This document shows positions 34,108 through 43,547 of a stretch of 64,000 bases of DNA, piece after piece (position 1 is the first letter of the stretch; each line of letters opens with the position of its first letter). The position numbers and the translations under genes are program-made. The DNA comes from Caldicoprobacter oshimai DSM 21659. GTDB lineage: Bacteria > Bacillota > Clostridia > Caldicoprobacterales > Caldicoprobacteraceae. Under the pieces are notes generated by a model. It did no database searches. It saw only the letters and a list, made by a program, of their open reading frames with translations, and had not been told where the DNA came from. The DNA lies in the NCBI GenBank assembly GCA_000526435.1, contig JAGB01000001.1:620001-684000 (forward strand), in the 5' to 3' direction.

Positions 34108-35424
34108 TCATTTAACATTGAGCAAATACTCGTTTATCAACATCTTTATCACTTCCTGTCTTCCAGAGCGGTTCTTGATTCCAGGATTCTGCATTGCATA
34201 CTGCTCAAGGGTACGGAAATTGGCTTTACCGGTGACTATATCCAGCCCTATGCCGCTCTTGTAACTGCTATACCGCTCTTCTATGAACCTGTCTATTACC
34301 TTATCTTCAATCAGCTTTGCCGCTACCTTCAAGCCTATGGCATAAGCGTCCATACCTGCAATATGAGCATAGAACAGGTCCTCAGGTTCAAAAGAGCCTC
34401 GTCTTACCTTGGCATCAAAATTGATTCCACCTGTAGTAAAACCACCGGCTTTCAATATTTCATACATTGCCAAGGTGGTCATGTATAAATCGGTGGGGAA
34501 CTCATCGGTATCCCAGCCTAAAAGCAGGTCTCCCTGGTTTGCATCAATAGACCCCAACATGCCATATATGCTTGCCACCCTCAACTCGTGCTCAAAGGTG
34601 TGTCCTGCCAGCGTAGCATGATTCGCTTCTATATTTAATTTGAAATAATCCTTCAAACCATAATGCTGCAAAAATGCAATGGTTGTAGCTGCATCAAAGT
34701 CATATTGATGTTTGGTGGGCTCTTTTGGTTTTGGCTCTATTAAAAATTGCCCTTTAAAGCCGATTTCTTTAGCATACTCCACTGCCATATGTAGGAACCT
34801 GGCAAGATTATCAAGCTCAAATTTCATGTCCGTATTGAGCAGCGTTTCATACCCTTCTCTACCACCCCAAAATACGAAGTTTTCAGCACCAAGCTCCACA
34901 GCGATCTCAAGGCTTTTCTTAACCTGTGCTGCCGCGTAGGCAAACACGTCAGCATTGCAGGACGTAGCAGCCCCATGTACGTACCTGGGATGGCTGAACA
35001 GATTAGCGGTATTCCACAAAAGCCTTACCTTGCTGGTCTTCATGTATTCCTTTATCATGGATACTATTACGTCCAAGTTTTTATTGGTCTCCGCTAGGGT
35101 CTCACCCTCGGGAGCAATATCGCGATCATGGAAGCAGAAAAATGGAACACTTAATTTTTCAAAAAACTCAAAAGCCGCCTCCACTCTAGCCTTCGCCAAA
35201 TCCATGCCTGTATATTTATCCCAGGGACGAACCATGTTTTTCTCTCCGAACGGATCCGCACCGGTACCAGTAAAAGTATGCCAGTAAGCTACCGCAAATC
35301 TCAAATGTTCCTCCATTGTTTTTCCCATAACAACTTCGGAAGGATTATAATACTTAAACGCGAGAGGGTTTTTAGAATCAGGACCTTCATAAGCGATGGG
35401 CTTGATATTTTCAAAATAAGCCAT
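34108..35424 (-). CDS. xylA: Xylose isomerase
   Basis: The 438-residue enzyme converts D-xylose to D-xylulose and is of the longer class II type. Seen motifs are [13 protein letters not shown] (with the catalytic His), [54 protein letters not shown] and GSIDANQGD with metal ligands. The start ([17 protein letters not shown]) is typical of Clostridia. It is upstream of the GH3 gene in the same direction. No xylB or xylR is in the window, and no clear operator was found in the 250 bases upstream. Confidence 0.97.
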   Translation of the reverse strand: MAYFENIKPIAYEGPDSKNPLAFKYYNPSEVVMGKTMEEHLRFAVAYWHTFTGTGADPFGEKNMVRPWDKYTGMDLAKARVEAAFEFFEKLSVPFFCFHDRDIAPEGETLAETNKNLDVIVSMIKEYMKTSKVRLLWNTANLFSHPRYVHGAATSCNADVFAYAAAQVKKSLEIAVELGAENFVFWGGREGYETLLNTDMKFELDNLARFLHMAVEYAKEIGFKGQFLIEPKPKEPTKHQYDFDAATTIAFLQHYGLKDYFKLNIEANHATLAGHTFEHELRVASIYGMLGSIDANQGDLLLGWDTDEFPTDLYMTTLAMYEILKAGGFTTGGINFDAKVRRGSFEPEDLFYAHIAGMDAYAIGLKVAAKLIEDKVIDRFIEERYSSYKSGIGLDIVTGKANFRTLEQYAMQNPGIKNRSGRQEVIKMLINEYLLNVK

Positions 35425-35590
35425 AAGTGTGCACTCCCTTCATATTCGTTTGTTTACTTTACAAATTATGTTATTACATTAAATAATATTAGTCAATAGA
35501 AATCCTAAAAATTGTGTCGTTTAAGCTATACTCACACCCAAAATTTGTATATTCTGCACAAAATCCTATTTATATCCAAAACTAATATTA

Positions 35591-35630
35591 TAAAAGGAGC
35601 CTCCGGTACATCCCCGGTATAGGCTCCTTT
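35591..35630 (-). terminator. Terminator downstream of the hydrogenase operon
   Basis: GGAGCCT (35596-35602) and AGGCTCC (35621-35627) pair, with a nested CCGG/CCGG. On the minus strand TTTTAT follows. It lies 44 bases past the hydA-like gene. T-rich sequence on the plus side means it could also work in the other direction. Confidence 0.8.
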
Positions 35631-35673
35631 ATTTTGTACTATTATTCATTATTCCCTTCATAGCTCAATAAAA

Positions 35674-37413
35674 TCAGTACTTCTTTCTTGGTACATAGTG
35701 GGTATGCAAAAGCTGGTGAGCTTTATGGCTGTTAGGATGGCCCAGATATTCCTCATATAACCTCTTTATCGATGGGTTCTCATGGGACTTCCTGAGCGGC
35801 AGATTTCTGTCTTCCCGATAGATGGCAGCAGCCCTTACCTGTCGGGAATCCACATCCATCCTGTCCTTGGCCTTGACTATTGGCTGGCCGCCTCCGTTGA
35901 CACATCCACCCGGGCATCCCATTATCTCAATAAAGTGATATTCCTTCTCTCCCGATTTTACCTTCTCAAGAAGGGCTTTCGCATTGGCAGTACCATGTGC
36001 CACCGCCGCTTTTATGGTGATGTCTCCCAGTGAAATCTCGGCCTCTTTTACCCCTTCCAGCCCTCGCACTTCCATTATCTCGACATTATCCAGCGGTTTG
36101 CCTGTCGCAATTTCGGCTACCGTCCTGAGGGCTGCCTCCATCACGCCGCCGGTTGCACCGAATATGACGCCGGCTCCGGTGGAATCACCAAAGAAGGGAT
36201 CAAACTCCTCATCAGGAAGGTTTACAAAATCTATGCCTGCCTGCTTGATCATTCTCGCCAGCTCTCTGGTGGTCAACACAGCATCGACGTCGGGATAACC
36301 GGTAGCCCTGAGCTCGGGACGCGTGACTTCAAATTTTTTGGCGGTACACGGCATCACCGAAACCACAAATATCTTCGAAGGGTCAATGCCATTCTTCTCG
36401 GCGTAATAGGACTTAATCATTGCGCCCAGCATTTGGTGAGGAGATTTGCAGGTTGACAGATTATCCAGAAATTCAGGGAAATAGTGTTCGCAGTACTTAA
36501 CCCAACCTGGGCTGCAGGAAGTAATCAAAGGAAGCTTGCCGCCGTTCTTGATCCTATTAAGCAGCTCGGTCCCCTCTTCCATTATGGTCAAGTCGGCCCC
36601 AAAATCGGTATCGAATACCTTATCAAACCCCAATCGCCTTAGCGCCGCTACCATCTTACCTTTGACAATGGTACCCATCTCCATGCCAAACTCTTCACCT
36701 AAGGCTACGCGTACTGCCGGCGCTGTCTGTACCACTACATGAAGATCTGGGTTATTGAGCGCATCCCATATCCTCTCGGTGTCATCTTTCTCCCTCAGAG
36801 CACCCACAGGACAAGCTTCAATGCATTGCCCGCAGTAGATGCAGGGAACGTCATTAAGGCTCATGCCAAACACCGGCGAAACGATTGTATCGAAGCCTCT
36901 CTCGCTTACTCCGATTACCCCTATGCCCTGAACGTTTCTGCATACCGACACACACCGACGGCATAAGATACACTTGTTGGGGTCACGCACTATGGCAGGC
37001 GAAAAATCGTCTATAGGATAATCTATGCGCTCTCCCTCAAACCGTATTTTATTGACGCCCAGCTTTTGAGCCAACTCCTGAAGCTCACAGTTCTGGTTGC
37101 GCACGCATGTCAAACAGCTTCGGTCATGATTGGACAGAATGAGCTCCAGGTTCACCCTCCTAGCTTCACGGACAGCGGGCGTGTTTGTCCTTATCTCCAT
37201 CCCATCCGAAACCGGATATACACAAGCAGCTTGCAGGGCCCTGGCCCCTTTTACTTCCACAACGCACATCCTACATGCTCCGATCTCATTTATGCCTTTC
37301 AAATAGCACAGGGTTGGTATATCTATATTGGCAAGACGGGCGGCTTCCAGGACAGTGCTTCCTTTTGGAACCTCAACCTGGATGCCATCTATGGTAACTT
37401 TGACCATTTCCAT
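35674..37413 (-). CDS. hydA: [FeFe] hydrogenase catalytic subunit (HydA/HndD type)
   Basis: The 579-residue subunit makes or oxidises H2. From the N-terminus it has a 2Fe-2S ferredoxin domain (CYLKGINEIGACRMC), a His-Cys3 cluster (HDRSCLTCVRNQNC) and two 4Fe-4S clusters (CILCRRCVSVCR and CIYCGQCIEACP). The H-cluster domain follows with motifs TSCSPGW, MPCTAKKFE and GCPGGCVNGGGQP, and a small-subunit tail ends the protein. The NuoE- and NuoF-like subunits upstream indicate an NAD-linked, probably electron-bifurcating, trimer. ATG 37413 has GGGAG at nine bases. A terminator follows. Confidence 0.95.
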   Translation of the reverse strand: MEMVKVTIDGIQVEVPKGSTVLEAARLANIDIPTLCYLKGINEIGACRMCVVEVKGARALQAACVYPVSDGMEIRTNTPAVREARRVNLELILSNHDRSCLTCVRNQNCELQELAQKLGVNKIRFEGERIDYPIDDFSPAIVRDPNKCILCRRCVSVCRNVQGIGVIGVSERGFDTIVSPVFGMSLNDVPCIYCGQCIEACPVGALREKDDTERIWDALNNPDLHVVVQTAPAVRVALGEEFGMEMGTIVKGKMVAALRRLGFDKVFDTDFGADLTIMEEGTELLNRIKNGGKLPLITSCSPGWVKYCEHYFPEFLDNLSTCKSPHQMLGAMIKSYYAEKNGIDPSKIFVVSVMPCTAKKFEVTRPELRATGYPDVDAVLTTRELARMIKQAGIDFVNLPDEEFDPFFGDSTGAGVIFGATGGVMEAALRTVAEIATGKPLDNVEIMEVRGLEGVKEAEISLGDITIKAAVAHGTANAKALLEKVKSGEKEYHFIEIMGCPGGCVNGGGQPIVKAKDRMDVDSRQVRAAAIYREDRNLPLRKSHENPSIKRLYEEYLGHPNSHKAHQLLHTHYVPRKKY

Positions 37414-37444
37414 GTCTCTCACTCCCTTTCCCCTCAAAATGCGC

Positions 37445-39241
37445 TTACTGCTTTTTGATGGCGTTAAACCGACATTTTTCCATACACACGCCGCACTTAA
37501 TGCATTTATCCGGATCTATGCTGTAGGGTTTCCTGGGCTCACCGGATATAGCGCCCACCGGACAGTTCCTGGCACACAGCCCACAACCTTTACACAGCTC
37601 GGCCACAATAACATAACGTAACAGCGCCTGGCACACGCCAGCAGGACAGCGCTTCTCCCTTATGTGCGCTTCGTACTCGTCCCTGAAATAGCGTATGGTG
37701 CTAAGCACCGGGTTGGGCGCCGTCTGCCCCAAACCGCACAGAGCAGACGCCTTGATGTTCTTGGCCAGAAGCTCTAGCTTCTCAATATCTCCTTCCTGTC
37801 CCTTACCGCTCACTATCCTATCCAATATTTCCAGCATCCTCTTGGTACCGATGCGGCACGGCGGACACTTACCGCACGACTCGCTCACCGTAAAGTCAAG
37901 GAAGAACCTGGCAATATCCACCATGCAGGTATCCTCGTCCATTATGATAAGTCCGCCCGAGCCCATCATAGAACCGACTTGAATGAACGATTCATAGTCA
38001 ATGGGCGTATCTAGATGTTCCGCCGGTATACAGCCACCAGATGGACCACCCGTTTGAGCCGCCTTAAATTTCTTGCCACCGGGAATTCCTCCACCGATAT
38101 CATAGACGATTTCCCTCAGGGTTGTACCCATGGGCACCTCTACCAAGCCGGTATTGTTGATCTTCCCGCCCAATGCAAATACCTTGGTCCCCTTGCTCCT
38201 TTCTGTTCCAATAGAGCTGAACCACTCGGGCCCTTTCAGGATTATGGGCGGAATGTTGGCATAGGTTTCAACGTTGTTGAGAAGCGTGGGCTTGGAAAAT
38301 ACGCCTTTGACTGCCGGGAAAGGTGGCCTGGGTCGCGGCTCGCCCCTTCGTCCCTCAATTGAAGCCATAAGTGCGGTCTCCTCACCGCACACAAATGCTC
38401 CAGCTCCTAGGCGCAGCTCTATATCGAAATTAAAACCGGTCCCAAAGATATCTTTGCCCAGCAAGCCGTATTCCCTGGCCTGAGCTATGGCTATGGTCAA
38501 TCGTTTAACAGCGATTGGATATTCCGCACGGACGTAAATATACCCCTGGTCAGCCCCCACTGCATATCCCGCAATGGCCATGGCTTCGATAACGCTGTGC
38601 GGGTCACCCTCGAGGATGCTTCGATCCATGAAAGCACCGGGGTCGCCTTCGTCGGCGTTACAGCAGACATACTTCTTATCCCCAGGCGCCTTTCGGGTAA
38701 ACTCCCATTTGAGTCCCGTTGGGAATCCAGCGCCGCCTCTTCCTCTCAGTCCCGACGCCTTGATGGTCTCTATAACCTGCTCGGGCGTCATCTCGGTAAG
38801 AACCTTGCCCAGGGCTTTATAACCATCGACTGCGATGTACTCCTCTATATTTTCGGGGTCAATCACGCCACAGTTCCTGAAGGCTATCCTCATCTGCTTT
38901 TTATAGAAGCCGACTTCATCCAGCGATTTGATGGTCTGATCCTCTGCTACGCTGTCGTGATACAAAAGCCGCTTAACAATTCTTCCTTTTACCAGGTGTT
39001 CTTCAACGATTTCGGGCACGTCCTCAACTTTGATACGGCTGTAAAAAGCGCCCTCGGGATAGACAATTACGACGGGCCCCACTTCGCACAGGCCAAAGCA
39101 TCCCGTCCGTACTACTTTGACCTCGTTCTTTATGTTATGCTTCTCAAGCTCCTCATTAAATTTATCGATAATACCTGCAGAACCCGATGATGTGCATCCG
39201 GTTCCTCCGCAGACCAGCACATGAGCGCGATACAGTTCCAT
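37445..39241 (-). CDS. hydB: NuoF-like diaphorase subunit of the [FeFe] hydrogenase
   Basis: The 598-residue subunit carries FMN and binds NAD(H). It has an N-terminal thioredoxin-like 2Fe-2S domain (CGGTGCTSSGS ... RTGCFGLCEVGP), the NuoF core (GRGGAGFPTGLKWEF and CNADEGDPGAFMDRSILEGD), a 4Fe-4S site (SCGKCPPCRIGTKRM) and a C-terminal two-cluster ferredoxin (CKGCGLCARNCP and CIKCGVCMEKC). In characterised relatives this subunit splits electrons between NADH and ferredoxin. It lies 31 bases ahead of the catalytic subunit gene. Confidence 0.95.
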   Translation of the reverse strand: MELYRAHVLVCGGTGCTSSGSAGIIDKFNEELEKHNIKNEVKVVRTGCFGLCEVGPVVIVYPEGAFYSRIKVEDVPEIVEEHLVKGRIVKRLLYHDSVAEDQTIKSLDEVGFYKKQMRIAFRNCGVIDPENIEEYIAVDGYKALGKVLTEMTPEQVIETIKASGLRGRGGAGFPTGLKWEFTRKAPGDKKYVCCNADEGDPGAFMDRSILEGDPHSVIEAMAIAGYAVGADQGYIYVRAEYPIAVKRLTIAIAQAREYGLLGKDIFGTGFNFDIELRLGAGAFVCGEETALMASIEGRRGEPRPRPPFPAVKGVFSKPTLLNNVETYANIPPIILKGPEWFSSIGTERSKGTKVFALGGKINNTGLVEVPMGTTLREIVYDIGGGIPGGKKFKAAQTGGPSGGCIPAEHLDTPIDYESFIQVGSMMGSGGLIIMDEDTCMVDIARFFLDFTVSESCGKCPPCRIGTKRMLEILDRIVSGKGQEGDIEKLELLAKNIKASALCGLGQTAPNPVLSTIRYFRDEYEAHIREKRCPAGVCQALLRYVIVAELCKGCGLCARNCPVGAISGEPRKPYSIDPDKCIKCGVCMEKCRFNAIKKQ

Positions 39242-39265
39242 GTTATCTACCTCCTCACAAACACA

Positions 39266-39637
39266 TCATTGCTTATCAGCAGCACCGATGGTAAACTCCG
39301 TCACTGGTTTGCCATTCACAATGTGTTCAGCCACGATCCGCCTTACCTTTTCAGGCGTCAGTTTAACGTAGGTAACCTTCTCTTCTCCCGGCCTATAGAC
39401 TTCTGCCATGGGCTCCAAGCGGCATACGCCTATACATCCGGTCTGAGTGACTATGACATCCCGAAGGTTACGCTTCTTGACCTCTTCCAAGAATGCCAAG
39501 AGTACCGGCCTTGCGCCCGCGGCAATTCCACAGGTTCCCATTCCAACCACTACCCTGGTACCACCTCTTTCTTTTCTCAAATTGACGGACTCCAAAGCCC
39601 GTTGCCTTATTTCTTCCAATTCTTTCAAAGACTTCAT
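39266..39637 (-). CDS. Thioredoxin-like [2Fe-2S] ferredoxin (HndB-type)
   Basis: The 123-residue protein has an N-terminal helical segment (LKELEEIRQRALESVNLRKE) and a thioredoxin-fold 2Fe-2S domain. The cluster cysteines are spaced as CGIAAGARPV ... TGCIGVCRLEP, with one fewer Cys in the first loop than usual. It matches the short HndB-type subunit of NADP-reducing hydrogenases. The gene overlaps the end of the HATPase gene by four bases and lies 24 bases ahead of the NuoF-like gene. It may act as an electron carrier or assembly subunit. Confidence 0.87.
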   Translation of the reverse strand: MKSLKELEEIRQRALESVNLRKERGGTRVVVGMGTCGIAAGARPVLLAFLEEVKKRNLRDVIVTQTGCIGVCRLEPMAEVYRPGEEKVTYVKLTPEKVRRIVAEHIVNGKPVTEFTIGAADKQ

Positions 39638-40188
39638 ACTCCTCCACCTCCGCTTATTTCATCAAGACCTTCCCGTATATATTCCCTAATCCACTCAACG
39701 ACCTCAGGATGGTCAAGAGGCAGGTCTCCTATCCTCTGCCGAACCTCCCTGGAATCAAAGTTCAGCCTACCAAAAGGGGTGATGTGGGTGTATACAAAAT
39801 CTATCGATGGATTACAGGCCACCAGAGCTGCCATGGTCTGATCAATCCTGCCCAGAGGCGGACGATCAATGTGGTGATATTTAAACTCTACTCTTACCTC
39901 GGTGCCATTGCCGGGCTGGGAAAAAATCTGTAGATTTCCTTCGCAGGCCTGAGCAGCCGCTTCTACAAACGCCAAGCCTAAACCCACTTTACGGGTGGTC
40001 CGCGTGGTATAAAAAGGATCAGTGACCTTTTTGGCCACCTGTGAATCCATACCAACCCCATTATCCCTAATGCTTAAGATGAGCTTATCGTTTTGCAGGT
40101 CCTCGATTACCGACACCTCAATAAGGGTGGCCACGGCTGCAATAGAGTTCTGTACTAAGTCCAGTATATAAAGGGATATATCTTCCAT
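39634..40188 (-). CDS. Stand-alone HATPase_c protein within the hydrogenase operon
   Basis: The 184-residue protein has a GHKL ATPase fold: N box LDLVQNSIAA (about 10-19), G1 box IRDNGVGMD (about 40-48) and G2 box VGLGLAFVEAAAQA (about 68-81). Residues from about 105 on form an extra C-terminal domain of unknown type. It has no phospho-acceptor His domain or membrane part, so it is not a full histidine kinase. It lies between the NuoE-like gene (3 bases) and the HndB-type gene (overlap). The same position is seen in other Clostridia hydrogenase operons. A regulatory role is inferred. Confidence 0.85.
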   Translation of the reverse strand: MEDISLYILDLVQNSIAAVATLIEVSVIEDLQNDKLILSIRDNGVGMDSQVAKKVTDPFYTTRTTRKVGLGLAFVEAAAQACEGNLQIFSQPGNGTEVRVEFKYHHIDRPPLGRIDQTMAALVACNPSIDFVYTHITPFGRLNFDSREVRQRIGDLPLDHPEVVEWIREYIREGLDEISGGGGV

Positions 40189-40191
40189 CCC

Positions 40192-40680
40192 CTATTCATC
40201 CCTGTATTTGGCAATTATTCCTTCTACATCCTCTGGCTTGAGCCTTCCGTACACGTGGTCATTTATCATCATGACCGGAGCCAATCCGCAAGCCCCCAGG
40301 CACCGCGTAGCTTCCAGCGTAAACTTGCCATCGTCGGTGGTATCACCTACCTTAATATTGAGAATTTCCTGCAGCTTGTCCAGCACCTTCTGTGAGCCCT
40401 TTACATAACAGGCTGTCCCCAAGCATACTCCGATTTTATATTTCCCCTTGGGCTTTAAGGTAAACTGGGCATAAAAAGTCGCAACGCCATACACATCGGT
40501 TATTGGAATGTTCAATTCCTCTGCTATATAGTTTTGTACATCCAGAGACAGACAGCCAAATATCTCCTGGGCCTTTTGCAATATGGGCATAAGCGGCCCT
40601 TCTTTGCCCTTATACTCTTCAATCACCTTTTTGAATTCTTCAAACTTTTCTTTATTTTCGGTCAAGACAGACACCGCCAT
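40192..40680 (-). CDS. hydC: NuoE-like [2Fe-2S] subunit of the [FeFe] hydrogenase
   Basis: The 162-residue subunit has a four-helix N-terminal part and a thioredoxin-like 2Fe-2S domain. The four ligands are in GVCLGTACYVKGS (about 84-96) and ATRCLGACGLAP (about 124-135). It passes electrons to the NuoF-like subunit. It heads the operon hydC, HATPase, HndB-type, hydB, hydA. About 320 AT-rich bases lie upstream, containing a 20-base inverted repeat. Confidence 0.93.
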   Translation of the reverse strand: MAVSVLTENKEKFEEFKKVIEEYKGKEGPLMPILQKAQEIFGCLSLDVQNYIAEELNIPITDVYGVATFYAQFTLKPKGKYKIGVCLGTACYVKGSQKVLDKLQEILNIKVGDTTDDGKFTLEATRCLGACGLAPVMMINDHVYGRLKPEDVEGIIAKYRDE

Positions 40681-40889
40681 TGTGATTTCCCTCCTCTGTT
40701 ACCTCTTGTGTTGAAATTCATTCAGCTCAAGCCCGCGTATTATCGTATGTTTAAAAATCTGACTGATCCGCTCCACACTCTAATATTATACTTTTCTTAA
40801 TTATACTTTCTACAGATAAACTGCAACTAAGCTACAATTGCTTTTATATTTAAGATTTACCATATAAACACATTTTTTAAAATAATATA

Positions 40890-40909
40890 TTGTTGATGTT
40901 ATTCAACAA
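40890..40909. promoter_or_regulatory. Inverted repeat upstream of the hydrogenase operon
   Basis: TTGTTGA and TCAACAA are arranged as a perfect inverted repeat with a six-base spacer. It is 210 bases upstream of hydC. It resembles half-sites of Rex (TTGTTAA / TTAACAA), but the spacer is two bases longer than in the Rex consensus. The gap 40681-40999 holds no gene. Confidence 0.35.
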
Positions 40910-40999
40910 CAGTTATTATCTCATATAATCACATCATAATCAAGAGTGTTTGCGATTATTTTAACGAATTTTGTTGCAAAATTTTTTGTAATAATTTTG

Positions 41000-41704
41000 T
41001 TAAATAACAGCAGAACGTTTAAACCACTGTATAATAGCAGTTAATGATACATTATATATGTCAATTAACATCTCTCTCTCCAGAATTTGGCCTAATTGAT
41101 GTGCATCCGATGAGTGAATATAGCGAAAACCCTGCAGATACATTGTGTAATTCGTGTCAAACTTTGAAACTTCCAATACGTTAAAACCTAGATCTGGAGG
41201 GATTAACCCAAGCTGAGAAATGATGCTATAAGAAGGGCGATCAACGTGAGCTGGTACTACAACTCCGCCTCTTTGGGAGACCAGCTGTACTATCTGATCA
41301 ACAGACAGGTCAAGCGACGAAAGCAGCAAGTGCTCCCTTTCTCCTATGATTTGATCATTTTCATCCATTATATACTGATTGCCGAAAATATGTGGAACAT
41401 TTGGCATTTTAGGCATGAAATTTCGTATATGAGCGTCAAAATCCAACAGCGATTTTATATCATCAAAATAGCACAGCAAATGGACGTCCTCTTTTGTCTG
41501 CACTTCCATGCCAGGCAACACCAGAACTCGGTCGTCAGCCACTTTCATGATGGCCTTAACGTTGTCACAGCTGTTGTGGTCAGTTATGGCTATGGCATCA
41601 AGCCCTTTCAAAACGGCCATGTTTACGATGTTGTTTGGCGTCATGTCATCATCGGCGCAGGGAGAAAGCGCCGAATGTATATGAAGGTCTACCGCTATCC
41701 TCAT
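41000..41704 (-). CDS. PHP-domain phosphoesterase
   Basis: The 234-residue protein has the PHP metal-binding motifs DLHIHSALSPCADDDMTP (about 6-23), ITDHNSCDN (about 40-48), GMEVQTKEDVHLLCYF (about 65-80) and SSDAHQ (about 196-201). These bind two or three metals, and PHP proteins hydrolyse phosphoesters. It is the last gene of the run that includes the sensor-like hydrogenase and two DRTGG proteins, 154 bases past the DRTGG gene. The substrate is unknown. A nucleotide or RNA end is likely from family knowledge. Confidence 0.88.
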   Translation of the reverse strand: MRIAVDLHIHSALSPCADDDMTPNNIVNMAVLKGLDAIAITDHNSCDNVKAIMKVADDRVLVLPGMEVQTKEDVHLLCYFDDIKSLLDFDAHIRNFMPKMPNVPHIFGNQYIMDENDQIIGEREHLLLSSLDLSVDQIVQLVSQRGGVVVPAHVDRPSYSIISQLGLIPPDLGFNVLEVSKFDTNYTMYLQGFRYIHSSDAHQLGQILEREMLIDIYNVSLTAIIQWFKRSAVI

Positions 41705-41858
41705 GTGACGTCTCTCCTTAATAAATCAAGGGGGGCTTACTGCTCCCTCGCACTCCCTCAATTTCTAAAACTAACACCCTGCATTAAATTTACAGGAAGT
41801 TATAAAGGCACAGCAAACCCTTACAAAATGGTTTACATCAATGCGCGGCACCCTTGTA

Positions 41859-42209
41859 TTATCTAACTTTCACAGGCACAATGCCCATCTGATACAGCTT
41901 TCCTGCAAGTTCAAAAGCCGTCAAATCGGATGAAAGTATGATTACGCCTTCTTCCTCGGCCTTGTCCAAAACTTTACGTTCCACCTCAATGCCTTCCGGA
42001 ATGATGATGCAAGCCATCTCAATAAGCGTAGCCACAGCCACTATGTTCATGTGCGTCTGCACGGTAATCCACACCATTCCCTTTTCTCCCCTTGCCATCA
42101 CCCTGCTCAAAAGGTCACAGCAATAACCGCTACACACTTCTCGGTCCAGAAAACTCTCTCCCGCCAATACTTTAAGGGATAAAGCCTCGATGATTTGCGA
42201 TACTTTCAT
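41859..42209 (-). CDS. DRTGG domain protein (second copy)
   Basis: The roughly 116-residue protein is a stand-alone DRTGG domain: KVSQIIEALSLKVLAGES, then DREVCSGYCCDLLSRVMA and IIPEGIEVERKVLDKAEEEGVIILSS. DRTGG domains accompany phosphotransacetylase and CBS proteins and have unknown ligand specificity. It is clearly paralogous to 43988-44341 in length and plan. ATG 42209 with GGAG nine bases upstream is better than ATG 42215. It directly follows the sensor-like hydrogenase gene. Confidence 0.84.
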   Translation of the reverse strand: MKVSQIIEALSLKVLAGESFLDREVCSGYCCDLLSRVMARGEKGMVWITVQTHMNIVAVATLIEMACIIIPEGIEVERKVLDKAEEEGVIILSSDLTAFELAGKLYQMGIVPVKVR

Positions 42210-42215
42210 TGACAT

Positions 42216-43547
42216 TCACTCCTGCCTTTCTTTTTCTTTTCTTCCCCCTGGGATTTTCTCAGAAAGCTCTATCATCTCCAGGGCAAGCTGTTTCACCTTT
42301 TCCCTTAATTTAAAGACGCAATCCATCTCAGAAGCATAACCCCTTACTATATCCTCGGCCAGCGTTCGGCAGCTGGGCGAACCGCAGGAACCGCAATCAA
42401 GTCCTGGCAGGCTCTCGTATATCTCCTTTATGGTTTCCATCTTTTTCATAGCCTCCACGATATCGTCGTCCAGCTTCATGACCGGTTTGGGCAGTATCTT
42501 TTCATCAAGCCGCCAGCTTATCTTTTGCCCAACCTCATGTAGCTCATCTTCCGACACCGGTCTACCCTTTGCCTTCTCTGACAGCTTCCTTATACGGTTT
42601 TTGGCTACAAAGCCGTTTTCAACTGTAAGGGGGCCGCCCACGCATCCTCCGGGGCAGGCCAGCCCTTCAAAATATTCCAGGTCAGTCAGCTTATCATCCT
42701 CTATCTCTTCTAGGACGCGTATGACGTTCTGTATGCCGTCAACCGCCAGATAACTGTCAATCCCCAGCGCAAGGCTCTCTCCGCCTGAATTGGCCCATCC
42801 TACTCCAAATGGCGATGCCATCTGTGCGACGTCTTCCCTTTTCAGCTTGCTTATTTGGTTGTACAACTGGCCATATATCTCCTGGATGGAGATGGCGCCA
42901 TCCACCGAGGATTCCTTTCTCCCCACCGGATTCCGTATGCTGGTCATCTTGGCAGCACAGGGCGTGATAAAAAATACGCCCACTTCCTCGGGCTTTACGC
43001 CGTATTTCTCACAAAATTCGTTTCTGGCAAGCTGAGCTGTGATCTCCATAGGCGAGTCCACATCCACTATGTTGTCTATCAGCTCAGGAAAGCGCACCTG
43101 AATCAGCCTTACAATGGCAGGGCAGGATGAGGATATGATAGGCCTTTTACGGTTCGGATCTTTGAGCGCTTGCTTAACAAACGCAGTCACATAATCTGCT
43201 CCTCTTGCAACCTCATATACATAATCAAAGCCGAGATTTTTAAGTCCTGCAAGAATGACATTTATATCCGACACATTCTTAAACTGCCCATACAGCGTTG
43301 GGGCAGGCAACGCGATACGATAGCGAAACCTCTCTATGGAAGATAAAGGATCTGTAACAGCCACCTTAGCATGATAGGGGCATACCCTGATGCACTCTCC
43401 GCAGTCTATACACCTCTCGGCAATTATCCTGGCCTTTCCATCCCTCACTCTTATGGCCTCGGTAGGACACCTCTTTATGCAATTGGTGCATCCCCTACAC
43501 TTGTCCCTTCTCAAAGTAACCGAATGATAATATTCCTTCAATTTCAT
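42216..43547 (-). CDS. Sensor-like [FeFe] hydrogenase (H-cluster domain protein)
   Basis: The 443-residue protein has an N-terminal two-cluster ferredoxin (CRGCTNCIKRCP and CIDCGECIRVCP). A hydrogenase domain follows in which the motifs are altered: SSSCPA, TPCAAKM and ACPGGCVGGPLTVEN. The four cysteines expected to hold the H-cluster remain, but the proton-transfer Cys of the first motif is replaced by Ser. A C-terminal Fe-S domain follows (CGSCGSPSCRTLAEDIVRG ... DC). This set resembles putative regulatory group C/D hydrogenases rather than the catalytic enzyme. Its neighbours are DRTGG and HATPase genes, supporting a signalling role. Confidence 0.88.
   Translation of the reverse strand: MKLKEYYHSVTLRRDKCRGCTNCIKRCPTEAIRVRDGKARIIAERCIDCGECIRVCPYHAKVAVTDPLSSIERFRYRIALPAPTLYGQFKNVSDINVILAGLKNLGFDYVYEVARGADYVTAFVKQALKDPNRKRPIISSSCPAIVRLIQVRFPELIDNIVDVDSPMEITAQLARNEFCEKYGVKPEEVGVFFITPCAAKMTSIRNPVGRKESSVDGAISIQEIYGQLYNQISKLKREDVAQMASPFGVGWANSGGESLALGIDSYLAVDGIQNVIRVLEEIEDDKLTDLEYFEGLACPGGCVGGPLTVENGFVAKNRIRKLSEKAKGRPVSEDELHEVGQKISWRLDEKILPKPVMKLDDDIVEAMKKMETIKEIYESLPGLDCGSCGSPSCRTLAEDIVRGYASEMDCVFKLREKVKQLALEMIELSEKIPGGRKEKERQE

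Noticed and set aside
35425-35590. XylR or catabolite (cre) operator before xylA
   Set aside because: No convincing palindrome or cre consensus could be read in this AT-rich stretch.
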